From Pseudomonas sp. H9 (GTDB taxonomy: Bacteria > Pseudomonadota > Gammaproteobacteria > Pseudomonadales > Pseudomonadaceae): a DNA stretch of 64,000 bases. Under the pieces are notes generated by a model, which was not told where the DNA came from, made no database searches, and saw only the letters and a program-made list of their open reading frames with translations. The stretch covers positions 114,968-178,967 of the forward strand of contig NZ_SMOK01000002.1 in NCBI RefSeq assembly GCF_004353925.1. Reading direction: 5' to 3'. Position numbers and translations under genes: made by a program. Every line of letters starts with the position of its first letter. The stretch's first letter is position 1. Positions 46,023 through 54,699 of the stretch are shown here, one piece after another.

Positions 46023-47087
46023 TCAGTCACCATCGTTGGCATTGAAGCCCAGCTGAATGCCTAGCGCCTTGGCCAGCTCGCCTTCGTGCAGGCGGTGAAC
46101 AACGTTGAGGCTGTCGTAGATGTCGTTCAGGCGTTGGCGGCCTGCTTCGTCGTCCAGCAGTTCGCTCAGCGGCTTGTCATTACCGTTCAGCAGCTTGATT
46201 GCGTTGGCGTAGGCAGCGTCGATCTTGTCGGCCAGGGCTTTCTGATCGTTGCCCAGTAGGCCACGCAGGCCTTGGTTATCGACACCCCCCCACACGGCTT
46301 GTGCGGCTGTCAGGCTGGCCTCCAGGCTCTTGAGCGAGGACTGACTACGCCAGGCTTCAGCCTGCAGCGGCTGCGGGATGCCTTTGCTCAGGCGTCCCAT
46401 CGGCGCGCCGAGCTTCTTTTTCAGGGTATCGAGGGCGGTCACCTGGGCACGCAGCAGATCGGCGATCGCTTCGTGAGAGTCGGCATAGCGCTGGTTGGGG
46501 AACTTGGTCAGTTGCGCCAGCATGCCGTCGGTGCTGTTCCAGCCTTTGAGGATGTCTTCGGCCAGGGCTTTCTGGTGCTCGCCGATGGCCACCAGCAGCG
46601 GGCAGTAGCGGGCCTTTTGTTCGGCGCTGGCAACATCTGGCTTGCTGTCGAAAAGAATGTACTCGTAGGCAGACAGGCCACGCACCACGACGCTGGATTT
46701 GCCCAGGCTGGCGGCATCGATTGGCTTGTCGCCGTTGACCAATTGCTCAACCTGACGGCCTACCAGGTTCTTCTTGTCTGGCCAGAACTGTACTTGCCAG
46801 GCGCGGTTGCCTTCAGCCAGCGGGCCGATCAACAGCGGTTGCAGCTCGGCCCAGGCCTTTTGCGCGTGCAGGAAGTCGGCCCGGGCAGTGGCCAGGTCAG
46901 CCTTGCCTTCACAGTAGGCCAGTGCGCTGACGGCCAGTTGGCGGTCGGCTTCAACCCAGCGGCTGTAGGTCGGCAGGATCACCTGCTTGGCGATGGCTGC
47001 GGAAGTTACCGCTTGTGGATCTTGTGGCGAACAGGCGCCCAGGGCGAGGGCGGCAAGGCTGGTGAACAACAGTTTGGGTCGGAACAT
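46023..47087 (-). CDS. Imelysin-family lipoprotein
   Basis: The 354-aa protein has a lipoprotein signal with lipobox A-L-G-A-C (Cys19) and two four-helix repeats of the imelysin fold. The usual GxHxxE motif appears degraded as G-L-S-A-Y-E-Y (His replaced by Ala or Tyr at the equivalent place), so metal or peptidase function may differ from IcmP. It sits between the di-heme protein and DUF1513 on one transcript. Confidence 0.85.
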   Translation of the reverse strand: MFRPKLLFTSLAALALGACSPQDPQAVTSAAIAKQVILPTYSRWVEADRQLAVSALAYCEGKADLATARADFLHAQKAWAELQPLLIGPLAEGNRAWQVQFWPDKKNLVGRQVEQLVNGDKPIDAASLGKSSVVVRGLSAYEYILFDSKPDVASAEQKARYCPLLVAIGEHQKALAEDILKGWNSTDGMLAQLTKFPNQRYADSHEAIADLLRAQVTALDTLKKKLGAPMGRLSKGIPQPLQAEAWRSQSSLKSLEASLTAAQAVWGGVDNQGLRGLLGNDQKALADKIDAAYANAIKLLNGNDKPLSELLDDEAGRQRLNDIYDSLNVVHRLHEGELAKALGIQLGFNANDGD

Positions 47088-47103
47088 GCCCGGCTCCTCT
47101 CTT

Positions 47104-48531
47104 TTAAAGTGAATTCAGGAATGCCAACAACGCGGCGCGTTGCTCGGCATTGAAACTCAAGACGTGTTGCTTGGCCGCTTCTGCTTCGCCACCGTGCCAA
47201 AGTACGGCTTCAAGCAGGGTGCGGGCGCGGCCATCGTGAAGAAATCCGGCCTGGGCGTTGACCGTCTGGGTCAGGCCGATGCCCCACAGCGGCGGGGTGC
47301 GCCAGTCCTGACCGCTGGCTTTGAACTCGGTCCGGTTATCTGCCAGGCCAGGGCCCATGTCGTGCAACAGCAGGTCGCTGTAAGGACGGATCAACTGATT
47401 GGCCAGTTCGGGTTCGGCAGCATTGGCCGCAGTGGTGAAGCTTGGGGTATGGCAGCTTTGGCAGCCAGCCTGGTGAAACAAGTTCTTGCCGGCCAGCACT
47501 TGCGGTGAATCGACATCCTGACGGATCGGAACCGCCAGGTTACGGGTGTAGAACAACACGATACGGGCAATGTTGTCGCTGACTTCCTGCTCGCCGTTGG
47601 CGCCGTTGCCGTTGGGGGCCTGCAGGCAACCGACCTGTGCTGGGGTGCAGTCGTCTACCGGGCGCAGGCTGGAGGTCAGGCCCATGTCGCCGGAAAACGC
47701 GTGTACGTTCTGCTGGTGGATATTCGGTTGCCCGGCTTTCCAGCCGAAGCGCCCGATGACCGTTTTACCCAATGCATCGTCCCAAACCTGGTTGGCGCGG
47801 CCGCGCACGCCATCACCGTTGCTGTCGTGCGGGTCGGCATTGGCCAGCAGCGCCTCCTCGGGGATAGCCTCAAGCAGCCCCAGACCGATCATCGGTGGTG
47901 CCACGCGGGCGGAAAAGCGGGTGTCCGGGTGCATCGGGCCATAGCCCAACTGGCTGATCTGCAGTTGGGGTTTGCGCAGTTCGACGCTACTGCCGTCTTT
48001 GAAGGTGACAGTGAGCGGCGTGTAGTCAACGCGTACCTTGCCTTCAGGGGGCACGCCGGGAATGGCCATGTCCTGGAACTGGCCACCATAGACCGGCTCG
48101 GGAACCACACCCAGCTGCTCGATGACCTTGGCGTACTGTGGCTGATCGGGGATCGACAGGCGCACCAGCATCGACACCGCATTCTGTGCGCTGGGGCCGG
48201 GCGGATGGCCACGACCATCTTTGATATGGCAGTTCTGGCAGGCGTTGCTGTTGAACAGCGGGCCCAGGCCGTCACGCGCGGTGGTGGTCGATGGCGCGAT
48301 TACCCATGGGCTGCGAAAAAAGCTGTTACCAACGCTGAAGTCCAGGCGCCGGCTGGGCGCAAGGTTGGCCGAAGGCATGGAGTAGGCGTTCTGATCACGC
48401 TTGTTTACGGTGGTTTGCCCACCGGCCAAGGCTTCACCCGGCTCAGCCTGGGTAAACCGAGGGGCGTCGTCACAGGCGGCCAGGGTGAAGGCCAGCAACA
48501 GCGGGCTGAGACGGAGCAGCAACGAAGACAT
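47104..48531 (-). CDS. Di-haem c-type cytochrome lipoprotein (DUF1111, thiol-oxidoreductase-like)
   Basis: The 475-aa protein has a lipobox (T-L-A-A-C, Cys20) and two haem-binding CxxCH motifs (C-Q-N-C-H and C-Q-S-C-H). Both motifs lie in the DUF1111 fold, a family linked to bacterial di-haem peroxidases and iron uptake. ATG at 48531 follows AGGATT; a TTG lies one codon upstream. It is the first gene of the three-gene unit and in P. aeruginosa is directly downstream of icmP, as I recall it. Confidence 0.88.
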   Translation of the reverse strand: MSSLLLRLSPLLLAFTLAACDDAPRFTQAEPGEALAGGQTTVNKRDQNAYSMPSANLAPSRRLDFSVGNSFFRSPWVIAPSTTTARDGLGPLFNSNACQNCHIKDGRGHPPGPSAQNAVSMLVRLSIPDQPQYAKVIEQLGVVPEPVYGGQFQDMAIPGVPPEGKVRVDYTPLTVTFKDGSSVELRKPQLQISQLGYGPMHPDTRFSARVAPPMIGLGLLEAIPEEALLANADPHDSNGDGVRGRANQVWDDALGKTVIGRFGWKAGQPNIHQQNVHAFSGDMGLTSSLRPVDDCTPAQVGCLQAPNGNGANGEQEVSDNIARIVLFYTRNLAVPIRQDVDSPQVLAGKNLFHQAGCQSCHTPSFTTAANAAEPELANQLIRPYSDLLLHDMGPGLADNRTEFKASGQDWRTPPLWGIGLTQTVNAQAGFLHDGRARTLLEAVLWHGGEAEAAKQHVLSFNAEQRAALLAFLNSL

Positions 48532-48533
48532 CA

Positions 48534-48589
48534 AGAATCCTGAGCTTGAGCAAAAAACCGGCGTGCAAGCTTAGCAGGCTCAGGATTCT
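48534..48589. repeat. 12-bp perfect inverted repeat in front of the di-haem gene
   Basis: AGAATCCTGAGC (48534-48545) and GCTCAGGATTCT (48578-48589) are perfect complements separated by 32 bases. The inner arm contains the AGGA ribosome site of the di-haem gene, so folding of the leader RNA could hide it. It may also be a protein-binding palindrome. Confidence 0.7.
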
Positions 48590-48607
48590 GGAATAAGAGG
48601 GATTTGC
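48590..48607 (-). promoter_or_regulatory. Fur-like box candidate upstream of the di-haem operon
   Basis: On the minus strand it reads GCAAATCCCTCTTATTCC. This resembles the icmP upstream site (GCAAATCTTTCGCATT) in 12 of 17 positions, and both look like degenerate Fur boxes. The likeness is by eye only. Confidence 0.35.
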
Positions 48608-48644
48608 GTTCGCTAGATGAAATCGTCGCTAAACCCCGCTTGAA

Positions 48645-49028
48645 CTAGACCATGGTCACTTCGAATTCTCGCTTGACCAGATTGATGATCAGGTTCTTGT
48701 TGCCACCATCACGGTTATTGCCGGGTAGCTCTTCGGTTGAGCCTTTGTAGTCCATGGCGCTACCTGTGATGTATTTGACGGCGTCTTTATGAGCCGGCAG
48801 CCAATAGTCTTGGAATAGCCAGATTTTGGTTTCCGAGCGGGGGCCGAGAATCAGTTGCAGGGCCTTGTAGTTTTCTTCAACTTTGCCAATCCAGGGGACC
48901 GCCATCGAACCATTCCAGGCACTTTGGGCGCCAATTGCGAACATGTAGCTGGAGTTCTCGCCGTTGATCAGTGTCAGGGTGTAGGGGGTGTTGTTGGCAA
49001 TCGACTTGATATAGGTAACGCTAGCCAT
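48645..49028 (-). CDS. Orphan 127-aa protein of unknown function (accessory pair, gene 2)
   Basis: I do not recognise this protein. It has no signal peptide or membrane segment, is rich in Asn, Thr, Ser and aromatic residues, and looks beta-rich (S-V-T-Y-I-K-S-I-A-N-N-T-P-Y-T-L-T-L). The pattern of N-N-T near the start and W-N-G-S-M-A-V-P-W in the middle is reminiscent of small beta-sandwich lectin-like or insecticidal proteins, but the resemblance is weak. GC is near 50 %, below the neighbourhood, which fits recent transfer. A clear ribosome site (AAGGAAG) lies 6 bases before the ATG. It lies 23 bases after the gene described next. Confidence 0.7.
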   Translation of the reverse strand: MASVTYIKSIANNTPYTLTLINGENSSYMFAIGAQSAWNGSMAVPWIGKVEENYKALQLILGPRSETKIWLFQDYWLPAHKDAVKYITGSAMDYKGSTEELPGNNRDGGNKNLIINLVKREFEVTMV

Positions 49029-49051
49029 GGTGTTCTTCCTTGAAAGGTGGG

Positions 49052-49534
49052 TTAGGTGTTCAGATGAGGTCTGACCAGAGGCACCGGGTCGCTCATGTAG
49101 ACATACACGGCCTGCAGCGAGATCTCATTGAACGGCGGCTCCAGTTCTGAGGGTTTGAAGCGGCCACGCAAGGTAATACCTTGTTCGCTCGAAACAGCTT
49201 CGAATGTTCTTCGGTCAAATTCATTGGGGTCGTAGAGGTAAATCGTCCCCGGGAGTGTCAGCACCCGGCACATCTCTTTGGCCGTGCCGGTAGTGATAGG
49301 CGCCCCCATCAGGGTGATGTGTGGCACTGACCGGTCATCCACGGGAAACACTGGGTTCTCGTATTCCGTCACAGGTAGTAAATGGGGAATCGGTTGGCCT
49401 GTGTGAGGTCCATTGGAAATGTGTTGGCCAACCTTGTTGAGGTTGTAGGCGTGGGTGAACCCGGTGGTCACTGCGGGATTGTTTGTAGCGTCTACGATTC
49501 GGCCTTCACCCCATACATCCAGTATCTGTTGCAT
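49052..49534 (-). CDS. Orphan protein with methyltransferase-like core (accessory pair, gene 1)
   Basis: The 160-aa protein has no signal peptide. Residues about 65-105 (F-P-V-D-D-R-S-V-P-H-I-T-L-M-G ... A-K-E-M-C-R-V-L-T-L-P-G-T-I-Y-L-Y-D-P-N) follow the pattern of class I SAM-methyltransferase strands 4-5 (D-x-S-x-D-x-I ... R-V-L-K-P-G-G). The N-terminal GxGxG loop is only partly present (G-E-G-R-I). Such reduced domains are seen in polymorphic toxin tips. Ribosome site GCAGGAAGA precedes the ATG. The function is unknown and the match is by eye only. Confidence 0.65.
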   Translation of the reverse strand: MQQILDVWGEGRIVDATNNPAVTTGFTHAYNLNKVGQHISNGPHTGQPIPHLLPVTEYENPVFPVDDRSVPHITLMGAPITTGTAKEMCRVLTLPGTIYLYDPNEFDRRTFEAVSSEQGITLRGRFKPSELEPPFNEISLQAVYVYMSDPVPLVRPHLNT

Positions 49535-49637
49535 TGGTCTTCCTGCTTCCGCTTTGGGGAGGTATCAGGATGACCAATGGCGGGCGCGGCGTTCAGCAGG
49601 TAGGGTTTCTTCGGGTGGTGCACTGAAAATACCGGCT

Positions 49638-49651
49638 ATAGGAGCGGGCCC
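49638..49651 (+). repeat. Truncated REP remnant at the accessory region
   Basis: TATAGGAGCGGGCC matches one arm of the REP core before it diverges. It lies in the 175-base gap between the accessory gene pair and lysR, which otherwise holds no gene. Confidence 0.5.
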
Positions 49652-49709
49652 TAAGGCTCTTTGACACAGTGAGTTACCTCGACAGCGGGCTACTGTTGAG
49701 CCCTTTGTT

Positions 49710-50645
49710 TTAAGTTTTGTCACTGGTGAAAACCAGACCATGTACTGGAAGCGTGCCGAAACGCTGGGCCAGGCTTACAAGAATGTCGTTGAACTCATGC
49801 AGGATCCGCCGTGCATCGTCCGCGCGCTGTACCAGCGCCGAAGCTATGGGGGGTAACTGAATTTCGACAAAGGCGACGTTCGGCGTTGCGTAATAGTTGG
49901 CAGCCCGTTGCGTCACCATGACTAAACCTTGCCGGGCGCTGACGGCTGCTAGCGCTTCTCGAATAGTTCTGACCTGCGGGCCATCAGCGATTGGTTTTCC
50001 CTGAGGGGTGTACCTTGGGAAGTGGAAGTCTTCCCACTCCTGGCTGACGGAGCCAGGGACGAGTCTTACCACTTTTTCGTCAGCCAAGCGCTCAGGATCA
50101 ATCGGCCCGTTACCAACAAAAACGTGATCTTGAGGCACGCAGAGCATACGTTGATCTTGCATGATGACCGGGCCACGAGTGAGTCCTTCTTTGCCCAAGG
50201 GCAGGCGGCAAAAAGCGGCATCGACGGTGCCATCGACAATGGCTGCAAATTGGGTGACATAAGTAAGTTCGACAAACTGCAGCTCGACTTGCGGATACCG
50301 TTCAGCGAACTCGGCCACCAGCGGGCGATACAGTTCATAAAAGCCACCGCCGAGAAAGCCGATAACCAAGCGGCGGGTTCTGCCTGAAGCCTGACTTTTG
50401 CATTCTTCGAAGGTGGACTTCAAGGTAACGAACGCAGGCCCAGCGCCTCTTAGCAGCGTTTCGCCCAATAGGGTCAGCGATACCCTGCGGCTGGTGCGTT
50501 CAAATAAAGGTCCGCCAATTGAGCGTTCCAGTGCTTTGATCGACTCCGAAACCGAAGACTGCCCCATGTGTAGCTTTTCAGCTGCGCGGCCAAAGTGCAG
50601 CTCTTTGGCCACTGATAAAAAACACTCCAGTTGACGCAACTCCAT
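49710..50645 (-). CDS. LysR-family regulator, divergent from a hydrolase/transporter/dehydrogenase operon
   Basis: The 311-aa protein has the LysR winged helix (M-E-L-R-Q-L-E-C-F-L, helix-turn-helix A-A-E-K-L-H-M-G-Q-S-S-V-S-E-S-I) and a periplasmic-binding-like effector domain. It is transcribed away from the operon, so it probably controls it in response to the substrate or an intermediate. The ATG giving MELRQL was chosen, with GGAGATC as ribosome site; a 13-codon extension is possible. Confidence 0.88.
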   Translation of the reverse strand: MELRQLECFLSVAKELHFGRAAEKLHMGQSSVSESIKALERSIGGPLFERTSRRVSLTLLGETLLRGAGPAFVTLKSTFEECKSQASGRTRRLVIGFLGGGFYELYRPLVAEFAERYPQVELQFVELTYVTQFAAIVDGTVDAAFCRLPLGKEGLTRGPVIMQDQRMLCVPQDHVFVGNGPIDPERLADEKVVRLVPGSVSQEWEDFHFPRYTPQGKPIADGPQVRTIREALAAVSARQGLVMVTQRAANYYATPNVAFVEIQLPPIASALVQRADDARRILHEFNDILVSLAQRFGTLPVHGLVFTSDKT

Positions 50646-50703
50646 CGAGGATCTCCGCTGAGCAGGCATGAAACGCCGATACATTGTTCGTCAGCGTGGC
50701 TGT

Positions 50704-50721
50704 CTAATCAATCGGAATTAG
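50704..50721. promoter_or_regulatory. Candidate LysR-binding box between lysR and the hydrolase gene
   Basis: CTAAT (50704-50708) and ATTAG (50717-50721) form an inverted repeat with an 8-base spacer. This is the T-N11-A type layout of a LysR site, in the divergent promoter region. Confidence 0.5.
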
Positions 50722-50809
50722 CGATCGATCGGAGGCGTAATCATCCTTGTTCGAGGTAATACCGGTTCATACACTTTTTGGCATCGCTTACTGTCCAGAC
50801 GAGATCAAG

Positions 50810-51739
50810 ATGAGCCAAGCCAATCAAATGAAAGTGGAGCTCCATGGTACGGCCCAGGCTGTGGAGTTTGGCGTTGAAGGGGAGAAGGTGCGGGCCACGT
50901 TTTATCTGCCCCAGGGTCGTACGGAGCAACTGCCGGTGGTGGTACTCGCCCACGGCTGGTCGATGGTCGCCGGTGGCGACCTTGAAGATTATGCGGCAAC
51001 TCTGGTCAATCAGGGGTTCGCTGCACTGACCTTTGATTTTCGAAACTTGGGCAAGAGCCAGGGGGAGCCCCGACAGGAAATTGATCCACAGCGCCAGATC
51101 GAAGATTTTCGCAATGCGATTTCTTATGTGCGTTCGCGCCCGGAAGTCGATCGGGAACGCGTCGGCATCTGGGGCACCAGTTACAGCGGTGGCCATGCTT
51201 TGGTCGTCGCAGCAATTGATAAACGGGTCAAGTGCGTGGTCAGCCAGGTGCCGACCATCGATGGATACAAGGCCGCTCAGCGGCGGGTGCGATTCGATCA
51301 ATGGCAGGTCCAACAGGCGCGTTTCGAGGCTGACCGTGAAGCGCGCTTCGCGGGGGACGAACCCGTGCGCATCGCGCTGATCGATGCAGACCCTGGAGCG
51401 CCTGTCGCCTATCCGGGCATCGACTCTTTTGAGTACATGAGTGGAGAAAGTCGGCGCTGCCCTACCTGGGTCAATGCGGTCACGCTGCGCTCTCTGGAAC
51501 TGGCGCGGGCTTACTTTCCCGGTGCGTTCATCCGGCGGATTGCACCGACCCCGTTATTGATGATTGTTGCCGCCGATGATGGGTTGACCCCGGCAGACCT
51601 ACAGCAAGATGCATTCAATGAAGCCCATCAGCCCAAGCAAATGATTGTGCTACGGGGCGGGCACTACTCGGTATACACCGAACACTTTTCCGTCACCAGC
51701 CAGGCCGCTGCAAGGTGGTTCATGGAACACCTGGGCTAA
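50810..51739 (+). CDS. Alpha/beta hydrolase (dienelactone-hydrolase/S15-like), first gene of the accessory operon
   Basis: The 309-aa protein has an oxyanion H-G-W near residues 48-50 and a nucleophile elbow G-T-S-Y-S-G-G at 122-128 (nucleophile probably Ser124). An acid near 260 (A-A-D-D-G-L-T) and G-G-H-Y for the catalytic His (about 283-285) follow. The fold is like COG1073 hydrolases that cut esters or lactones. The start is not firm: the ATG at 50810 follows GACGAGATC, whereas a TTG at 50747 with GGAGG 11 bases upstream would add 21 residues. It heads an operon with a transporter and three dehydrogenases. Confidence 0.8.
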   Translation: MSQANQMKVELHGTAQAVEFGVEGEKVRATFYLPQGRTEQLPVVVLAHGWSMVAGGDLEDYAATLVNQGFAALTFDFRNLGKSQGEPRQEIDPQRQIEDFRNAISYVRSRPEVDRERVGIWGTSYSGGHALVVAAIDKRVKCVVSQVPTIDGYKAAQRRVRFDQWQVQQARFEADREARFAGDEPVRIALIDADPGAPVAYPGIDSFEYMSGESRRCPTWVNAVTLRSLELARAYFPGAFIRRIAPTPLLMIVAADDGLTPADLQQDAFNEAHQPKQMIVLRGGHYSVYTEHFSVTSQAAARWFMEHLG

Positions 51740-51780
51740 GCCATTCAATTTCTTATTCACCTCACTAAAAAATAAAAACA

Positions 51781-53115
51781 ATGACCTTAGACATTCATGA
51801 CCGCCAGCATCGGCTGGCCTCATTGCGCGCGGTGGCTGTCGGGAACGCACTGGAATGGTTCGACTGGACCTTGTACGGAACCTTCTCGGTTTATCTCTCG
51901 CTGAACTTGTTCGATTCCACCGACCCTACGTCAGCGTTGCTGGCGACCCTGGGCGTTTTCGCCGGCGGCTTCTTGGCCAGGCCTTTGGGAGGCTGGTTAT
52001 TCGGGCATATCGGTGATCGGCATGGCCGCAAGTTCACCTTGTTGCTGACCATGTGCCTGCTGGCTTTAACAAGTCTGGCGATTGCACTGATCCCCAGTTA
52101 CGAAAGCATTGGTGTGTATGCATCGGTGTGCTTGTTCGTTTGCCGCTTGGTTCAGGGCTTGGCGCACGGTGGTGAGTCGGGGGTGGCGTACACCTACGTT
52201 GCAGAAATAGCCCCAGCGAACCGACGTGGGCTTTGGTCCAGTTCGGTTTTCGTCAGCGTCACGTTTGGTGTCATCAGCGCCACGGCGTTGGCTGGCCTGC
52301 TCAGCGCACTCTTGGGTGATGCTGCAATGCAAGCGTGGGGCTGGCGCGTGGGGTTCGGCATAGGGGCGCTACTGGGCGTGTACGCGTTGTTCCTGCGCCG
52401 CAGTGCTACCGAAACCGAAGTGTTCAAGCACCAAGCACCCACGCTGCACTGCGGCGAACAAAAACCGCCGGTCAGTGGCCGGCAAGCGGCACTCATCATA
52501 CGCAACATCGTGATGATCGCTGCCGCTTCCAATGCCACTTACTACACCTGGGTCACCTTTGCGCCGGCCACAGCCATTGCAACCCAAGGCATGGATGCTA
52601 CCGGTGCTTACCTGGCCAGTTTGTTTGCACAATTGCTGTGCATGCTCTGGTTGCCGGTGTGCGGAATGTTGTCCGACCGATACGGTCGTCGACCCATGGT
52701 CATGGCGTTTGGGCTCGGTGTAGCGCTGGTGGTTATCCCTGTGTCGATGCTCGTCACCGAGCAACCCTGGACACTGTTTGTCGCCCAGTGCATCGGGCTC
52801 TCGGTTTGGGCGTTGCTTGCCGCGATCTTCCCGGCAGTTCTGGCAGAACAAGTACCGACCCAGGTAAGGGCAATGGGCGTAGGGCTGGTGTCATCGCTCT
52901 CTGTGGCGATCTTCGGCGGTACTGCTCCCTATCTCAACACCTGGCTCTCAAGCCATGACTTGGGTTGGGTCTACAGCGTGTATGTCATGTCCCTTGGGCT
53001 GATGGCATTCGCTGCCGGCTACATCATCAAGGAAACCGCGAGGATGGATCTCAATGACATCCCATTGCCGGGCCAGGATCACACTGTTTCCAAAATGAGC
53101 GAACAAACTGCATGA
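51781..53115 (+). CDS. MFS transporter of the metabolite:H+ symporter (MHS) group
   Basis: The 444-aa protein has twelve hydrophobic segments, the MHS-type N terminus (A-V-G-N-A-L-E-W-F-D-W-T-L-Y-G), and motif A in the 2-3 loop (G-H-I-G-D-R-H-G-R-K). The later loop D-R-Y-G-R-R-P is also present. MHS members import organic acids such as alpha-ketoglutarate, citrate or shikimate. The gene begins 41 bases after the hydrolase and shares ATGA with the next gene, so all are likely co-expressed. The substrate is unknown. Confidence 0.85.
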   Translation: MTLDIHDRQHRLASLRAVAVGNALEWFDWTLYGTFSVYLSLNLFDSTDPTSALLATLGVFAGGFLARPLGGWLFGHIGDRHGRKFTLLLTMCLLALTSLAIALIPSYESIGVYASVCLFVCRLVQGLAHGGESGVAYTYVAEIAPANRRGLWSSSVFVSVTFGVISATALAGLLSALLGDAAMQAWGWRVGFGIGALLGVYALFLRRSATETEVFKHQAPTLHCGEQKPPVSGRQAALIIRNIVMIAAASNATYYTWVTFAPATAIATQGMDATGAYLASLFAQLLCMLWLPVCGMLSDRYGRRPMVMAFGLGVALVVIPVSMLVTEQPWTLFVAQCIGLSVWALLAAIFPAVLAEQVPTQVRAMGVGLVSSLSVAIFGGTAPYLNTWLSSHDLGWVYSVYVMSLGLMAFAAGYIIKETARMDLNDIPLPGQDHTVSKMSEQTA

Positions 53116-53870
53116 ACACCGAGACAGCTACATATAACGACCTGAAGGACAAGATCGCTGTGGTGACAGGGGCTGGCGGCGGAATTGGCCAGGCCACCGT
53201 ACGGGCGCTGTGTGCCAATGGGGTCAAGGTCATTGCTACGGACCTGGACATTGAGGCAATCGCGTTGGCATTTGCCGGTCTGGATGTCGAATGTGAACAC
53301 TTGAACGTGACGGATGTAGAGGCCATTCGTGGGTTGGTTGAACGGATCGAGGCCCGTCACGCAGGCATCGATATTTGGGTCAACAACGCGGGCATGTTAG
53401 CGCGTAGCAGCGCACTCGAGCTGAGCACTGGCGACTGGCAACGCACCCTGGATGTGAATCTCAAAGGGGCATTCTTTGGCGCGCAAGCGGCTGCGGCTTG
53501 CATGCTCAAGCGCGGTTCGGGAGCCATCGTCAACCTTTCCAGCTACGCCGGCATCAAGGCACGTCCCAACTGTGCCGACTATGCCTCAGCCAAAGCAGCC
53601 ATTGCCCATTTGACCCAATGCCTGGCGCTGGAGTGGGGCCCGCTGGGAATCCGCGTGAATGCGATCGCTCCGGGTTATATCGAAACACCGATGAGTAGCT
53701 GGATGCACGGCGATCCTCAGGCTTATGAAAGCTATATGCAGCGCACCCCGGCACGTCGCTTGGGCCGCCCGGACGAAATCGCCTCGGCGGTGCTGTTTCT
53801 CTCTTCACAGGCTTCTTCCTACGTAATGGGTCATGTGTTGGTTGTCGACGGCGGAATTACTCATGCCTAG
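53112..53870 (+). CDS. Short-chain dehydrogenase 1 of the accessory operon
   Basis: The 252-aa classical SDR has the TGAGGGIG nucleotide loop at residues 19-26, NAD preference (Asp44 after strand 2), N-N-A-G at 91-94, and catalytic Ser144, Tyr157 and Lys161. It probably oxidises a secondary alcohol or reduces a ketone. It shares ATGA with the transporter gene. The substrate cannot be told from sequence. Confidence 0.85.
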   Translation: MNTETATYNDLKDKIAVVTGAGGGIGQATVRALCANGVKVIATDLDIEAIALAFAGLDVECEHLNVTDVEAIRGLVERIEARHAGIDIWVNNAGMLARSSALELSTGDWQRTLDVNLKGAFFGAQAAAACMLKRGSGAIVNLSSYAGIKARPNCADYASAKAAIAHLTQCLALEWGPLGIRVNAIAPGYIETPMSSWMHGDPQAYESYMQRTPARRLGRPDEIASAVLFLSSQASSYVMGHVLVVDGGITHA

Positions 53871-53883
53871 TACGGGAATGTCT

Positions 53884-54699
53884 ATGAATAGCAATTATTG
53901 GTTGGGCAAGGCTGTAGTGGTTACCGGCGGTGCACGTGGTCAGGGCGCAGCAGAAGTCCTGCGCCTGCTGAAAGCGGGAGCAACGGTGTATGCAGTTGAC
54001 GTGATTCCAGACGATGACCCGTTGTGGGATGCCTTGGTTACTGCAGCTCACACATCCGGCGCCACGTTGATCATTCGGGTCGCTGATGTGTCGCAGGAAT
54101 CAACCTGGACGGGTCTGGCCCGAGACATTCTTGAGGCGGGGTTGCCACTGTTCGGTCTGGTGAACAATGCAGGCATTACGCTGCGCAAAAAAGTCACTGA
54201 GACCTCGGCGCAAGAGTGGGATCACCTGCTGGACATCAACCTCAAAGGAGCGTTTTTAGCGATCCGGGCGCTGGCGCCACTGATGCCGGCAGGTGCAGCC
54301 ATCGTTAATATTTCCTCCGTCGCCGGTCTGATTGGCTATTTCAGTGCGGCCTATACCACCAGCAAATGGGCATTGCGAGGCCTGACACGAGCCGCCGCGC
54401 TGGAGCTTGCGGATCAGGGCATACGGGTCAACACCGTTTGCCCAGGGTTGGTTGAAACGCCGATGATCCTGCAGGCCAACGTGGTGCATAACGCCGAAAA
54501 AGCCCAATTGTTTCACCAGGGCAACGCCGATGCGACCTTGCTCTCGCGTGGTGCCGACCCGGATGAAATCGCGGCAGCGGTGGTTTTCCTCCTGGGGCCT
54601 GATGCGTCATTCATTACCGGAGCGGACCTGCCGGTCGATGGCGGGATGTCAGGTGGTGGCGTCTATTGGCGCATCGGCAAAGGAACGGGTGACCTGTGA
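53884..54699 (+). CDS. Short-chain dehydrogenase 2 of the accessory operon
   Basis: The 271-aa SDR has T-G-G-A-R-G-Q-G as its dinucleotide loop (residues 14-21), an Asp in V-D-V for NAD use, N-N-A-G, and catalytic Tyr and Lys in A-A-Y-T-T-S-K. The GQG variant is common in hydroxysteroid and terpene-alcohol dehydrogenases. The start is uncertain; ATGs at 53863 and 53878 are in frame, but GGGAA lies 5 bases before the one chosen. It follows SDR 1 by 13 bases. Confidence 0.82.
   Translation: MNSNYWLGKAVVVTGGARGQGAAEVLRLLKAGATVYAVDVIPDDDPLWDALVTAAHTSGATLIIRVADVSQESTWTGLARDILEAGLPLFGLVNNAGITLRKKVTETSAQEWDHLLDINLKGAFLAIRALAPLMPAGAAIVNISSVAGLIGYFSAAYTTSKWALRGLTRAAALELADQGIRVNTVCPGLVETPMILQANVVHNAEKAQLFHQGNADATLLSRGADPDEIAAAVVFLLGPDASFITGADLPVDGGMSGGGVYWRIGKGTGDL

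Noticed and set aside
49687..49711. Small hairpin (GGGCT / AGCCC) with Ts behind lysR
   Set aside because: The T run is on the plus strand, where no gene ends, so it is not the lysR terminator; may be chance.
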